The notes under the pieces are model-generated. The model saw only the letters and a list, made by a program, of their open reading frames with translations. It was not told the DNA's origin and made no database searches. Positions 34,102 to 43,201 of a stretch of DNA of 64,000 bases are shown in pieces (position 1 is the stretch's first letter; each line of letters begins with the position of its first letter). Location: contig NZ_CP061947.1 in NCBI RefSeq assembly GCF_014838715.1, forward strand, positions 62,001 to 126,000, given 5' to 3'. The DNA comes from Algoriphagus sp. Y33 (lineage in GTDB: Bacteria > Bacteroidota > Bacteroidia > Cytophagales > Cyclobacteriaceae). Made by a program: the position numbers and the translations under genes.

Positions 34102-35523
34102 ATGAAGAACTTTTATTTATTGATTTGTCTATTTATCACAGTGGAAGTCCATGCTCAAGAGCAGGAGATTCTCTCAGCACTTGACAGCAAAGCGGATTTT
34201 TACGGAGGCATCGCCCTGAAAATCTGGTCAAACCCTGAGCTGGGCTATCTTGAAAATGAAAGTTCTGCGCTGCTTCAAAAGACACTGAAAGATGCCGGTT
34301 TTACAGTCAAAGCAGGTGTAGCTGATATTCCAACGGCATTTGTGGCAGAGTATGGATCCGGCAAACCCATTATTGCGATCCTTGCTGAATTTGATGCATT
34401 ACCGGGAGTTTCCCAAAAAGCAGTACCGTTCAAAGATCCTGTCGTCGAAGGAGGCCCCGGACATGCATGTGGACATCACTTGTTCGGTGCTGCCTCAGTG
34501 GCTGCAGGAATCACGACAAAGGATTGGCTGGAGTCTTCGGGTGTACAGGGAACCATCCGGGTGTATGGGACGCCTGCCGAAGAAGGTGGAGCGGGCAAAG
34601 TTTACATGGCCAAAGCGGGATTGCTTGACGATGTAGACGCTGTATTGCACTGGCATCCGTCCAGCCAAAACGATGCAAGTGCAACTTCCTCGTTGGCAAA
34701 CAAGTCAGCAAAGTTTAGATTTTATGGTGAAGCATCGCATGCGGCCATGTCTCCGGAGCGGGGAAGATCTGCCCTGGACGGAGTGGAATCTATGAATTAT
34801 ATGGTGAACATGATGAGAGAACATGTGCCGCAGGAAACGAGAATTCATTATGTGATTACCAGTGGAGGAGAAGCCCCAAACGTAGTTCCGGCTTTTGCTG
34901 AAGTATTTTATTATGTAAGAAACCCTGATGTAGCCAACGTGAAATCAATTTTTGAACGCGTGGTCAAAGCTGCTGAAGGTGCAGCCATCGGCACCAATAC
35001 TGAAATGAAATATGAAGTGATACACGGGCTTTATAATTTATTGCCAAATGAAACCTTGGGAAAAATCATGTATAACAATCTGGTGAAAGTCGGCGGCGTA
35101 GTGTATGATACTGAGGAAAGAAAGTTTGCGGAGGAGATCATGAAAACCTATTCTATGAAAGCTTCAGTAGAAGATGCTGCCAAAATCAATCCCTTTAAAG
35201 TGGTGGAAAAAGGAACAGGAGGTTCTACAGACGTGGGGGATGTAAGCTGGCTTGTGCCTACAGCCGGCATGGGTTCGGCCACTTGGGTACCGGGTACATC
35301 TGCACATACTTGGCAGGCAGTGGCTGCCGGAGGGACTAGCATAGGCCCGAAAGGAATGATGGTAGCTGCAAAAACCCTGACTTTGACTGCGATTGATATA
35401 TTTAATGATCCGGAGGTTACTAAAAAGGCATTGTCTGAATTGAATGAACGAAGAGGAGAGGACTTTAGCTACGAAGCATTGACAGGTGACCGGGAACCGC
35501 CATTGGATTATAGGAAGAATTAA
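34102..35523 (+). CDS. Secreted M20-family amidohydrolase (AbgB-like)
   Basis: A 473-residue zinc-dependent amidohydrolase with a signal peptide (MKNFYLLICLFITVEVHAQ). Metal-site blocks are GGPGHACGHHLFGAASVAA near 120, YGTPAEEGGAGKVYMAKAG with the Glu pair near 157, and LHWHPSSQNDAS. The dimerisation domain starts FYGEASHAAMSPERGRSALD, and the last His lies in PGTSAHTWQAVAAG near 397. This pattern matches the AbgB/HipO branch that cleaves aminoacyl conjugates such as p-aminobenzoyl-glutamate or N-acyl amino acids. The exact substrate is not predictable. It is monocistronic, followed by a repeat-bounded noncoding element. Confidence 0.9.
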   Translation: MKNFYLLICLFITVEVHAQEQEILSALDSKADFYGGIALKIWSNPELGYLENESSALLQKTLKDAGFTVKAGVADIPTAFVAEYGSGKPIIAILAEFDALPGVSQKAVPFKDPVVEGGPGHACGHHLFGAASVAAGITTKDWLESSGVQGTIRVYGTPAEEGGAGKVYMAKAGLLDDVDAVLHWHPSSQNDASATSSLANKSAKFRFYGEASHAAMSPERGRSALDGVESMNYMVNMMREHVPQETRIHYVITSGGEAPNVVPAFAEVFYYVRNPDVANVKSIFERVVKAAEGAAIGTNTEMKYEVIHGLYNLLPNETLGKIMYNNLVKVGGVVYDTEERKFAEEIMKTYSMKASVEDAAKINPFKVVEKGTGGSTDVGDVSWLVPTAGMGSATWVPGTSAHTWQAVAAGGTSIGPKGMMVAAKTLTLTAIDIFNDPEVTKKALSELNERRGEDFSYEALTGDREPPLDYRKN

Positions 35524-35524
35524 C

Positions 35525-35834
35525 AGAGGCTGTTTCATAATCAGTTTTTCTTGTCAGGCTGAGTAAGAAAAATTTAAGATTTACAAAAGAATAATGACAG
35601 TAAGTGATTTTAGGAACAAAGTTGGGTCATCCTGAGCATTTAGAGGCGAGAGTCTCGAAATCGAAGGGTCATCGACTCCGATCTCGGACTTACGCAACAT
35701 TTGAATACTTATTTGAATTCCGTCATTGGTAGGGAAGTCGAAGCCTTTTAGAGGCTAATCATGCCCATTTCGACTTTCCGCTACAGCGAGGCAAGCTCCT
35801 CAATGTGACATTCATAAGTTTTGGGACAGCCTCT
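35525..35834. repeat. MITE-like noncoding element with AGAGGCTGT ends
   Basis: AGAGGCTGT (35525-35533) and ACAGCCTCT (35826-35834) are perfect nine-base terminal inverted repeats around about 290 bp without coding capacity. The similarity continues loosely inward (TTCATAA near the left end, CATAAG near the right). Inside are blocks such as GTCATCCTGAGCATTTAGAG and GTCGAAGCC typical of intergenic repeats. It fills most of the 388-bp gap before the patatin gene. Confidence 0.6.
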
Positions 35835-35911
35835 TTTCTTCGGTTTTTCGTAAAAAGTGGAATCAATTGAAAAAATATAGCCAGTTTTAAGCAGTAGTTA
35901 TTTCTATTAAA

Positions 35912-38254
35912 ATGCTTAGAAACCTCACTTTCCTATGTTTTGTTTTCTGGGTTTGTCAGCATGCCTTTTCTCAGACTGGTTACACGTCCAAGCCTCAGGC
36001 TGAGCAGGCAAAAATAGGATTGGTACTCAGTGGAGGAGGAGCCAAGGGAATAGCACATGTAGGCATACTTAAGGCAATGGAAAAGGCGGGTCTCAAGCCT
36101 GATTACATTGTGGGTACAAGTATGGGGGCTGTAGTGGGAGGGCTTTATTCGTTGGGATATAGCGCAGCAGAACTTGAGGAAATCATAGGAAGGATTGATT
36201 GGGGGTTGTTGATTTCCAACAGGGTGAATTTTAAGGAAATTGCCTTTGAAGAAAAGGAATATTACAATCGTTATCTACTTGAATTTCCTATAGTGGAAGG
36301 AAAAATCGCTTTTCCATCCGGTTTGATTCAGGGACAGGTGCTTTCAGATGTTTTGCATTATTTCACCTGGCCGGCTAATTCTTACAAGACATTCGATGAT
36401 TTTCCGATTCCTTTCCGTTGCGTGGCAACGGATATACGGACAGGACAACCGGTAATTTTTGATAGGGGATATCTGCAGGATGCTCTGAGATCCAGTATTG
36501 CCATCCCAACGGTTTTTTCTGCGTTTGACTTGGACAGTACCTCTGTAGTAGATGGTGGAGTGGTTAATAATTTCCCGGTCGACATCGTGAGACAAATGGG
36601 TGCTGATGTAGTCATAGGTGTCAATGTGAGTAGAGAAGATTTTAAGGATATTGATGAATTGGGGGGATTTGGAGGGATTCTGATGCAGCTTGCCATGGCA
36701 CCTTCGCTGAGCATTACCAAGGAGAATATTGAAGCAACGGACATCTATATCAAGCCTGATCTGGGAGGATATTCTACAGGCAGTTTTAGCTCTTTTAATG
36801 ATATTTTAGAACTCGGGACTAAAGCGGGAGAAAAATACTTGGATCAGTTCAAGCACCTGGCCGATAGTCTGGGCAGAAATGATGTTGTGTCAGGAATAAC
36901 ATTTCATACAGATTCTATCCAGATCGATAAAATCGAGATTTTGGGTAATCGTCTTTTTTCTACTGACTTAGTCCGGTCAAAACTGAATATTGATGAGGGA
37001 GATTATGTAAACCGCGATGAGTTGGAGACTGCTGTGCATAGTATATATGGTATGAACGGTTTTTACAAAGTAGATTACCGGCTTACGGATATAGCCACCA
37101 ATAGGTATGCACTACTTATTAGGATCAAGGAGAAGCCCAGTACTTTATTAAGCACTTCTATTCATTACGATGATCAGTTTTCAGCAGGGATCTTGTTGAA
37201 TTTAACGGCGAGGGAGGTGATCGGACGAAACTCACGAACCATTCTTATTGCAGATATTTCTGATAACCCGAAGTTCAGGGTGGACTATTACAAGTACACA
37301 GGTACAAAAAAGAAATTTGCATTCAATTTCCGGATGAATTTCCTGAAGCAGGAACTTCCAAATTATATAGAGGGAAAAGAGGTCGATGTTCAGATTGGTC
37401 GAAATTCCCGAATCGAAGCTCAGATGATTTCTACCAATTCATTGAAGCAGTCCTTTTCTATAGGAGGTATATTTGATGCGTCTACCTCAAAATTCAAGTC
37501 TTTTTCCAGTTCATTTGAGGATATCAAGAATGGCCGTCAAGCGTATTTCGGAGGCAGGTTTAAATATTACCGAAATTCCCAAAATGATAGAAATTACCCC
37601 ACAGCAGGCGCTGAGGCTCTGTTGGAGGGGACACTGCATGTTAAAAATTGGCTGTCAATTAATCTTCAGTCAGGCGTGGATACTGTCTCTTTCAACGTAG
37701 GGGAAGAGAGTATGGCTTTGCCGGTAAATCTGTTTAATTCATATGTGAAAGATCTAGTTCCGAATTCTTACTTCTCAGTCTACGCAAAGTATTCCAAATT
37801 TTTAAGGTTTAACTCTAAGCTGCAGTTTCATCCGGATATGGCCGCAGGTTTAACGCTTTCTTCAGAAGATAATTCCAAGGTTTTCAATGAGTTTTTTGTT
37901 GGAGGCTACCAGAATGTAAGGTTCAATGACACAAGGTTTTGGGGATTGAACTATGCGGAAATTCAAACGCCTAATTTCATAAAGTTTGGCGCTGAATTCC
38001 AATACCTCCCCTTCAAGAAAATAAATTTAAGGGCAGGAGCAAATTTCTTGGGCTATAGTGAACAGATACCATTTACTGACCCTGATTTTTTCACGGAGAT
38101 CAATCAACAGGAAAGTTACTTAGGATACGGGATGGATATATCCTATCAGTCGATCGTAGGTCCCATTACTGCGGGATTTGGAGGGAATGACAGGGATGGC
38201 GAGCTTAGGGGGTATATTTCGATTGGATTCTCCTTTAATTATTCAGATAGATAG
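35912..38254 (+). CDS. Patatin-like phospholipase with outer-membrane beta barrel
   Basis: A 780-residue exported protein of the PlpD/BamA-like type. After a signal peptide (1-21), the patatin domain (about 35-330) has the oxyanion loop LSGGGAKGIAHVG, nucleophile Ser70 in GTSMGA and Asp in VVDGGVVNNFPV near 212. One POTRA-like segment (about 332-395, IDKIEILGNRLFSTDLV, YVNRDELETAVHSIYGMNGF) precedes a C-terminal 16-strand-like barrel ending YISIGFSFNYSDR. Such proteins pass a lipase domain to the surface or periplasm through their own Omp85-type barrel. A phospholipase A activity is expected from the family. Single gene with a shared bidirectional terminator. Confidence 0.92.
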   Translation: MLRNLTFLCFVFWVCQHAFSQTGYTSKPQAEQAKIGLVLSGGGAKGIAHVGILKAMEKAGLKPDYIVGTSMGAVVGGLYSLGYSAAELEEIIGRIDWGLLISNRVNFKEIAFEEKEYYNRYLLEFPIVEGKIAFPSGLIQGQVLSDVLHYFTWPANSYKTFDDFPIPFRCVATDIRTGQPVIFDRGYLQDALRSSIAIPTVFSAFDLDSTSVVDGGVVNNFPVDIVRQMGADVVIGVNVSREDFKDIDELGGFGGILMQLAMAPSLSITKENIEATDIYIKPDLGGYSTGSFSSFNDILELGTKAGEKYLDQFKHLADSLGRNDVVSGITFHTDSIQIDKIEILGNRLFSTDLVRSKLNIDEGDYVNRDELETAVHSIYGMNGFYKVDYRLTDIATNRYALLIRIKEKPSTLLSTSIHYDDQFSAGILLNLTAREVIGRNSRTILIADISDNPKFRVDYYKYTGTKKKFAFNFRMNFLKQELPNYIEGKEVDVQIGRNSRIEAQMISTNSLKQSFSIGGIFDASTSKFKSFSSSFEDIKNGRQAYFGGRFKYYRNSQNDRNYPTAGAEALLEGTLHVKNWLSINLQSGVDTVSFNVGEESMALPVNLFNSYVKDLVPNSYFSVYAKYSKFLRFNSKLQFHPDMAAGLTLSSEDNSKVFNEFFVGGYQNVRFNDTRFWGLNYAEIQTPNFIKFGAEFQYLPFKKINLRAGANFLGYSEQIPFTDPDFFTEINQQESYLGYGMDISYQSIVGPITAGFGGNDRDGELRGYISIGFSFNYSDR

Positions 38255-38315
38255 AGCCTACTGATCTTGCATTGGAGTATCTTGGAAAGGTAAAGCACCA
38301 GGCAGTGCTAAAATA

Positions 38316-38347
38316 TAAAAGGAGCCATTTTTGATGACTCCTTTTTC
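38316..38347. terminator. Bidirectional terminator between patatin and GH43 genes
   Basis: AAAAGGAG and CTCCTTTT flank a short loop, giving A-runs on the left and T-runs on the right, suited to ending both convergent transcripts. Confidence 0.7.
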
Positions 38348-38373
38348 ATGGAATGATGAATTTTGACTTTTTC

Positions 38374-39474
38374 TTACTTCACAGGTGTTATTGTTTGAAT
38401 ACTGCCGTCTTCGAAATGCTTCATTGGTGCAACTTTGATGTTTCTAAGGTGAGTCTTTCCGGAAAGCTGAGTGTCGTGATAATAGATAAACCAGTTACCA
38501 TCCACTTCCACGATGGAATGATGATTTGTCCACCCCTCCACCGGGTTAAGCACCACGCCTTTGTAAGTAAATGGCCCGTATGGATTGTCAGAAGTGGCGT
38601 AAGCAATGAAGTGTGTGTCGCCTGTAGAATAAGATAAATAATAGGTACCCCCATACTTGTGAACCCAGGCAGCCTCAAAAAATCTTCGGTCATTATCCCC
38701 GTTTAGGAGTTCCTTGCCGTTTTCATCCAAAATTTTAATCTCCTTGGGAGTTTCTGCAAACTCCAGCATATCATCATTCATTTTGGCGATGATGGGTCCC
38801 AAAGCCGGTTGGTCGTCAGCAGGAAGTCCATCGGTAGGTGCGCTTCCTTTATCTTCGAATTTATTGTTTCTGTATTTCTGCAGTTGACCTCCCCAAATTC
38901 CGCCAAAGTACATGTAATATGTTCCGTCACTGTCTTCAAAAACAGATGGGTCTATGCTGTAACTTCCTTTGATGGGTTTGGGCTGTGCAGTAAAGGGACC
39001 AATAGGGGAATCACCTACGGCTACCCCGATTTTGAAAATGTCATTTTCATCTTTTGCCGGAAAATAGAGGTAATATGTGCCATTTTTTTCAGCAGCATCA
39101 GGAGCCCAAAGTTGTCTTTTTGCCCAAGGTATATCCTCAGCACCCAATACCTTGCCATGATCGGTAATCGCTCCGTCTGGAGAGTCCATAGAGTAGACAT
39201 GGTAATCCATCATATTGAAATGTGCTCCCAAGTCGTCCTCGGGAACATCCGATTCTACATCGTGAGAAGGATAGATGTAGATTTTTCCACCAAAGACATG
39301 AGCAGAAGGGTCAGCAGTATAGTGATCTGTAATTAATGGTTCAGAGAGATACTTTGAGGTGCTGTCAGTGGATTGGACTGTAGCAGTGCTCTCTTTTGTT
39401 TCTGTAGGATTGCCACAAGAGACAAACACAAAAAAGGCGCAGAACGGCGGCAAGTATGTCAATAGGTTTCTCAT
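38374..39474 (-). CDS. Lipoprotein glycoside hydrolase family 43 enzyme
   Basis: A 366-residue lipoprotein (FFVFVSCGNPTE, then a Ser/Thr-rich linker) with a five-bladed GH43 propeller. The general-base Asp is in YTADPSAHVFGGKIYIYPSHD, the pKa-modulating Asp in GSYSIDPSVFEDSDGTYYMYF, and the acid Glu in RRFFEAAWVHKYGGTYYLSYS. Most GH43 members are beta-xylosidases or alpha-L-arabinofuranosidases acting on plant-type glycans. No SusC/SusD partner is adjacent, so it is not in a classical PUL here. The opening TDHYTADPSAHVFGGKIYIY is typical of Bacteroidota lipoprotein members. Confidence 0.92.
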   Translation of the reverse strand: MRNLLTYLPPFCAFFVFVSCGNPTETKESTATVQSTDSTSKYLSEPLITDHYTADPSAHVFGGKIYIYPSHDVESDVPEDDLGAHFNMMDYHVYSMDSPDGAITDHGKVLGAEDIPWAKRQLWAPDAAEKNGTYYLYFPAKDENDIFKIGVAVGDSPIGPFTAQPKPIKGSYSIDPSVFEDSDGTYYMYFGGIWGGQLQKYRNNKFEDKGSAPTDGLPADDQPALGPIIAKMNDDMLEFAETPKEIKILDENGKELLNGDNDRRFFEAAWVHKYGGTYYLSYSTGDTHFIAYATSDNPYGPFTYKGVVLNPVEGWTNHHSIVEVDGNWFIYYHDTQLSGKTHLRNIKVAPMKHFEDGSIQTITPVK

Positions 39475-39673
39475 AAATAGGTTAGGTAGGTTAATTGAAA
39501 TAAATATAGTTTGAATAACTGGGTTTTTGGTAATAAAGTATGGTTTTGTTGCTGATAGTGTGGTTTTTATTTTATAAATACCCGCTTATGCCAATGATTT
39601 GCCTTTGGTGGATTTGATTGGTGGGATGCGGTCTAAAGTTCTATATTAAACCTTCAATAACCCAATCTAATCT

Positions 39674-40231
39674 ATGAACAGAAGAAATTCCCTGAAAATC
39701 CTGGGCGGTGTATCCGTGGGGATTGGAGGTCTGGCACTGGCAGATTGGAAGTGGCAACTTCTTGATGGTATTGGCCATCAGGGCTTTTTCACTTCCAAAG
39801 AGGAAAAACTTATCTCTGCCATTGCGGATACGATCATTCCTGCCGGTCTACCACCCAAAACACCCACCCCTGATGCGAGGCCGATAGGTGCACTCAGCAC
39901 AGGCACAGATGTATATCTGATCAAACTTTTTGAGCATTGCTATGCTAAAGAGGATCAAGATAAAATCAAATCCCAACTGGCTGCTTTGAATGCTCATACA
40001 GGAAATGAGTTAGGGAAAAGCTTTTATAAACTCCTCAATGAAGAAAGGGAGCAGGTTCTCCTTGGATTGGAAACTTCAGAAAATAAGGATGAACGAGAAT
40101 TTTTTGAGGTGATGAAGTCGGAAACAATTGCAGGTTTCACCACAGTGAAAGAAGTCATGGTTGATTATAGAAACTACAAAGTAGCTCCGGGATACTACCA
40201 TGGTTGCGCTGATATTCCCACCCAAACCTAA
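39674..40231 (+). CDS. Gluconate 2-dehydrogenase subunit 3-type protein
   Basis: A 185-residue small subunit: signal-like N-terminus MNRRNSLKILGGVSVGIGG with adjacent Arg (Tat-like but not a full motif), then FTSKEEKLISAIADTIIPAG, which is characteristic of the gluconate 2-dehydrogenase subunit 3 family. The C-terminus YRNYKVAPGYYHGCADIP also fits. In known complexes this subunit escorts a GMC flavoprotein to the periplasm. Here the GMC gene follows after six bases. No cytochrome c subunit gene is present, so electron transfer must use another carrier. Confidence 0.9.
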   Translation: MNRRNSLKILGGVSVGIGGLALADWKWQLLDGIGHQGFFTSKEEKLISAIADTIIPAGLPPKTPTPDARPIGALSTGTDVYLIKLFEHCYAKEDQDKIKSQLAALNAHTGNELGKSFYKLLNEEREQVLLGLETSENKDEREFFEVMKSETIAGFTTVKEVMVDYRNYKVAPGYYHGCADIPTQT

Positions 40232-40237
40232 TTTACG

Positions 40238-41932
40238 ATGTTGCAAGATTCAAAAGAGAAAAGAACCTATGACGCCATCGTCATCGGATCAGGAGCCAGC
40301 GGTGGCTGGGCTGCCAAAGAACTCACAGAGAAAGGGCTGAAAACGCTGGTGCTTGAGCGCGGACGGATGGTCAAGCATATTGAAGACTACCCTACTGCTT
40401 CCAAGGCTCCTTGGGAATTTGAGTTTCGCGGTGCAATTCCCTTGGAGAAAAGATCGGGAATTGGCGGAGGGCGCTGGCTGAGGGAGGAAACTGCTCATTG
40501 GGCACTGGCTGATGACGAGCAGCCGATTATTCAGGAAAAACCGTTTCGCTGGTTTCGTGGCTATCATGTGGGGGGTAAGTCTCTGCTTTGGGCACGGGCC
40601 ACCCAGCGATGGAGTGATTTTGATTACGAAGGCCCGGTTCGGGATGGTTTTGCGGTGGATTGGCCTATTCGCTACAAAGATATAGAACCTTGGTATGCCT
40701 ATGTCGAAAAATTCGCCGGAATAGCCGGTAACAGGGACGGGCTGGCGGAGCTCCCTGATTCGGATGTGATGCCCGGATTTGAATTGAGTTGTATTGAAAA
40801 TTATTATAAAGAACAACTGGCATTTAATTTCGACAACCGTTATTTGATCCAGGGGCGCTGTGCTCATCTCACAGATCCTCAGGAAATTCATAGGCAACAG
40901 GGAAGAAATAAGTGTCAGCATCAGGCCATGTGCAATCGAGGCTGTGTCTATGGAGGATATTTCTCTTCTAATGCTTCCACGTTGCCTTGGGCTGAGAAGA
41001 CAGGGAATCTTACTGTGCGACCTGACGCTGTGGTGGAGTCTATAATCTATGATGATGCCAAGGGCAAAGCTGTGGGAGTGAGAATTATCGATAGAAACAC
41101 GAAAGAATCCATAGAATTTTATGCAAAAATCATTTTTGTAAATGCTTCTACGATTGCTTCAAATGCCATTTTGCTCAATTCCAAATCTTCCACTTTTTCC
41201 GCAGGAATAGGGAACGAGAACGGCTTGATGGGCAAATTCCTGGCGTGCCATAATTATCGCGGCAAGGGCAGCGCAAGTTTTGAAGGCTTTGCGGATAAGT
41301 TCAATGACGGAAGAAATCCCGGTCATGCTTATGTGCCGAGATTTCGAAATGTATTTAAGCAAGACACGGATTTTCTTCGGGGATATTCCATTGGGATGTC
41401 CGGAGGAAGAACCTTGGGATCAGATACCAGTATGATCGGTAATCAGCTTCGTGACAATCTGCTCAATCAAAAATATGGGGTCTGGCACATGGCTGCCTGG
41501 ATGCAGGGAGAGACGGTTCCTGTGGAGGACAATCATATTCGCCTCAGTACCGATCAGGTAGACAAATATGGAATTCCCCAAATTATTCTTTCTGTAGAGT
41601 GGAAGGAAAATGATGACAAGATGACGGCTGATTTTGTGGAGCAGCAGACGATAATGTATGAGAAAGCAGGTTTTACCAATATAAAAGTGGAAGATTCCCA
41701 TTCTGATCCCGGATCGGATATCCATGAAATGGGTGGCGTGAGGATGGGACGTGATCCCAAAACTTCGCTTTTGAATAAATACAACCAATTACATGGATGC
41801 AAAAACGTATTCGTCACGGATGGTGCGTGCATGACTAGTACAAGTACACAGAATCCTACGCTCACCTTTATGGCCTTGACAGCCAGGGCGGCAAATTATG
41901 CGGTGGATGAGCTTAACCGCCAGAACCTATAA
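40238..41932 (+). CDS. GMC-family oxidoreductase (sugar dehydrogenase-like)
   Basis: A 564-residue FAD enzyme. The ADP-binding motif AIVIGSGASGGWAAKELT is near the N-terminus, and GGKSLLWARATQRWSDFDYE holds the flavin-loop region. The Cys-containing CQHQAMCNRGCVYGGYF may be an iron-sulfur or structural Cys cluster. The C-terminal catalytic pair lies in HEMGGVRMG (His) and STSTQNPTLTFMALT (Asn). Relatives paired with a subunit-3 protein oxidise sugars, including C3 of glucosides to 3-keto sugars. No signal peptide is visible; export with the subunit-3 partner by Tat is the usual explanation. The next gene is a TIM-barrel isomerase-like protein. Confidence 0.92.
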   Translation: MLQDSKEKRTYDAIVIGSGASGGWAAKELTEKGLKTLVLERGRMVKHIEDYPTASKAPWEFEFRGAIPLEKRSGIGGGRWLREETAHWALADDEQPIIQEKPFRWFRGYHVGGKSLLWARATQRWSDFDYEGPVRDGFAVDWPIRYKDIEPWYAYVEKFAGIAGNRDGLAELPDSDVMPGFELSCIENYYKEQLAFNFDNRYLIQGRCAHLTDPQEIHRQQGRNKCQHQAMCNRGCVYGGYFSSNASTLPWAEKTGNLTVRPDAVVESIIYDDAKGKAVGVRIIDRNTKESIEFYAKIIFVNASTIASNAILLNSKSSTFSAGIGNENGLMGKFLACHNYRGKGSASFEGFADKFNDGRNPGHAYVPRFRNVFKQDTDFLRGYSIGMSGGRTLGSDTSMIGNQLRDNLLNQKYGVWHMAAWMQGETVPVEDNHIRLSTDQVDKYGIPQIILSVEWKENDDKMTADFVEQQTIMYEKAGFTNIKVEDSHSDPGSDIHEMGGVRMGRDPKTSLLNKYNQLHGCKNVFVTDGACMTSTSTQNPTLTFMALTARAANYAVDELNRQNL

Positions 41933-42007
41933 TCTCACATCGGACAGTTGACAATCCATAGTGAATATGTAATTTTCCAATCTTAGAATTTTCTAATCCT
42001 TACGAAA

Positions 42008-42871
42008 ATGAAAAAAATAAACATTCTTATCCTTGCCTTTTTTGTGATCGGCATACTTCCTACTTTGACCTATGCGCAGAAAAAAGGAGATCCTTTGATG
42101 CAGGTACCTCTAGGAGTCCAGTCTTATTCATTTAGGAATCACTGGGCAAACGGTGTAGAATCAACCTTGGATATCATCCAAGAAATGGGATTTACCGAGC
42201 TGGAAGGTGGGGCTCCCAGAGGTATGAGTGCAGAAGAATTCATTAAACTCTGTTCTGATAGGGGAATTAGCGTTCCTTCTACAGGAACCGGTTTTGAGCA
42301 ATTGGAAGCTGACCCTCAAAAGGTAGCAGATCAGGTGAAAGCATTGGGGGCAAAGTACCTGATGGTGGCTTGGCTTCCTCATGATGGTGATTTTACCAGG
42401 GAGAATGCAGATCGGGCCATCAAAGCGTTTAATGAAGGAGGTAAAGTGCTGGCGGAAAATGGGATCACATTTATGTATCATGTGCATGGCTATGAATTCC
42501 AGCCTTATGAAAAAGGAACTCTATTTGACTATATCGTAAAGAATACAGATCCCACGTATGTTTCCTTCCAGATGGATGTGATGTGGACACATTTTGGTGG
42601 AGCGGATCCTGTAGGGCTGTTAAAAAAATATGGGAAGAGATGGGTTTCACTGCATTTGAAAGATTTTCGAAAAGGTGCTCCGAAAGACATGACTGGGCTT
42701 ACAGGGCCTGAAAACGATGTAGTGTTGGGAACCGGTGAACTGGACATTCCCGGTATTCTGCGTGAGTCAAACAAGATAGGTATCAAGCACATGTTTATCG
42801 AAGATGAAAGTGACGATGAGCTTGTGAATTTACCCAAAAGTATAGCCTATCTGAAGAGTTTGAAGTATTGA
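42008..42871 (+). CDS. Secreted sugar isomerase/epimerase-like TIM-barrel protein
   Basis: A 287-residue AP-endonuclease-2-like TIM-barrel protein with a signal peptide (KKINILILAFFVIGILPTLTYAQ shortened: ends TYA). Metal-ligand positions are suggested by FTELEGGAP, YHVHGYEF, FQMDVMWT, SLHLKDFRKG and HMFIEDESDDE. These proteins are annotated as sugar phosphate isomerases, but an exported one is unlikely to act on phosphosugars. Exported members next to GMC/subunit-3 enzymes may process 3-keto glycosides, which is an inference from family studies of 3-keto-glycoside metabolism. It is 75 bases downstream of the GMC gene. Confidence 0.86.
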   Translation: MKKINILILAFFVIGILPTLTYAQKKGDPLMQVPLGVQSYSFRNHWANGVESTLDIIQEMGFTELEGGAPRGMSAEEFIKLCSDRGISVPSTGTGFEQLEADPQKVADQVKALGAKYLMVAWLPHDGDFTRENADRAIKAFNEGGKVLAENGITFMYHVHGYEFQPYEKGTLFDYIVKNTDPTYVSFQMDVMWTHFGGADPVGLLKKYGKRWVSLHLKDFRKGAPKDMTGLTGPENDVVLGTGELDIPGILRESNKIGIKHMFIEDESDDELVNLPKSIAYLKSLKY

Positions 42872-42987
42872 ATGCGTTTTGTTAGCTATTAGATCTATTA
42901 AACTAACTAGCTTTGATTTGGAAGATTCAAAGGGTACTTTGGCTTTTCAGGGATGTCTATAAATTCCTTTGGATTCTCCTGCAAAAC

Positions 42988-43008
42988 CCGTAGGAATAGA
43001 TCCTACGG
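42988..43008. promoter_or_regulatory. Perfect palindrome downstream of the TIM-barrel gene
   Basis: CCGTAGGA and TCCTACGG separated by five bases. No T-run follows, so it is a weak terminator candidate; it may be an operator or REP-like element in the 330-bp gap (42872-43201). Confidence 0.45.
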
Positions 43009-43108
43009 CCAGATTTCCTCCATGGGCAAACGTATTTCAATAGTTTGTCCCTGAAAAATAGTTCTCTTCGGACAAGCTTGATCTATTGCCCCATTGTTAT
43101 TTTTTGTC

Positions 43109-43181
43109 ATCAGGTATCTTAAGACATCACATAAGTTGGTGCCTTTTAGCTATCTTAGTTTTAAAGCTTACAGTACCTGAT
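43109..43181. promoter_or_regulatory. Widely spaced inverted repeat before the methyltransferase cluster
   Basis: ATCAGGTA (43109-43116) and TACCTGAT (43174-43181) are perfect eight-base arms 65 bases centre to centre, the right arm ending 20 bases before the methyltransferase start. Candidate site for the WYL regulator encoded in this cluster. Confidence 0.4.
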
Positions 43182-43201
43182 AACGGAATTATAAACTAAC
43201 T

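Noticed and set aside
38809..39336. 175-codon open frame antisense to the GH43 gene
   Set aside because: Fully inside conserved GH43 sequence; Cys and Phe-rich translation typical of shadow frames.
40289..40921. 210-codon open frame antisense to the GMC oxidoreductase
   Set aside because: Overlaps conserved FAD-binding coding sequence on the other strand and shows no domain.
42988..43008. Terminator for the TIM-barrel gene
   Set aside because: The palindrome is perfect but no T-run follows on either strand; left as an unassigned palindrome.
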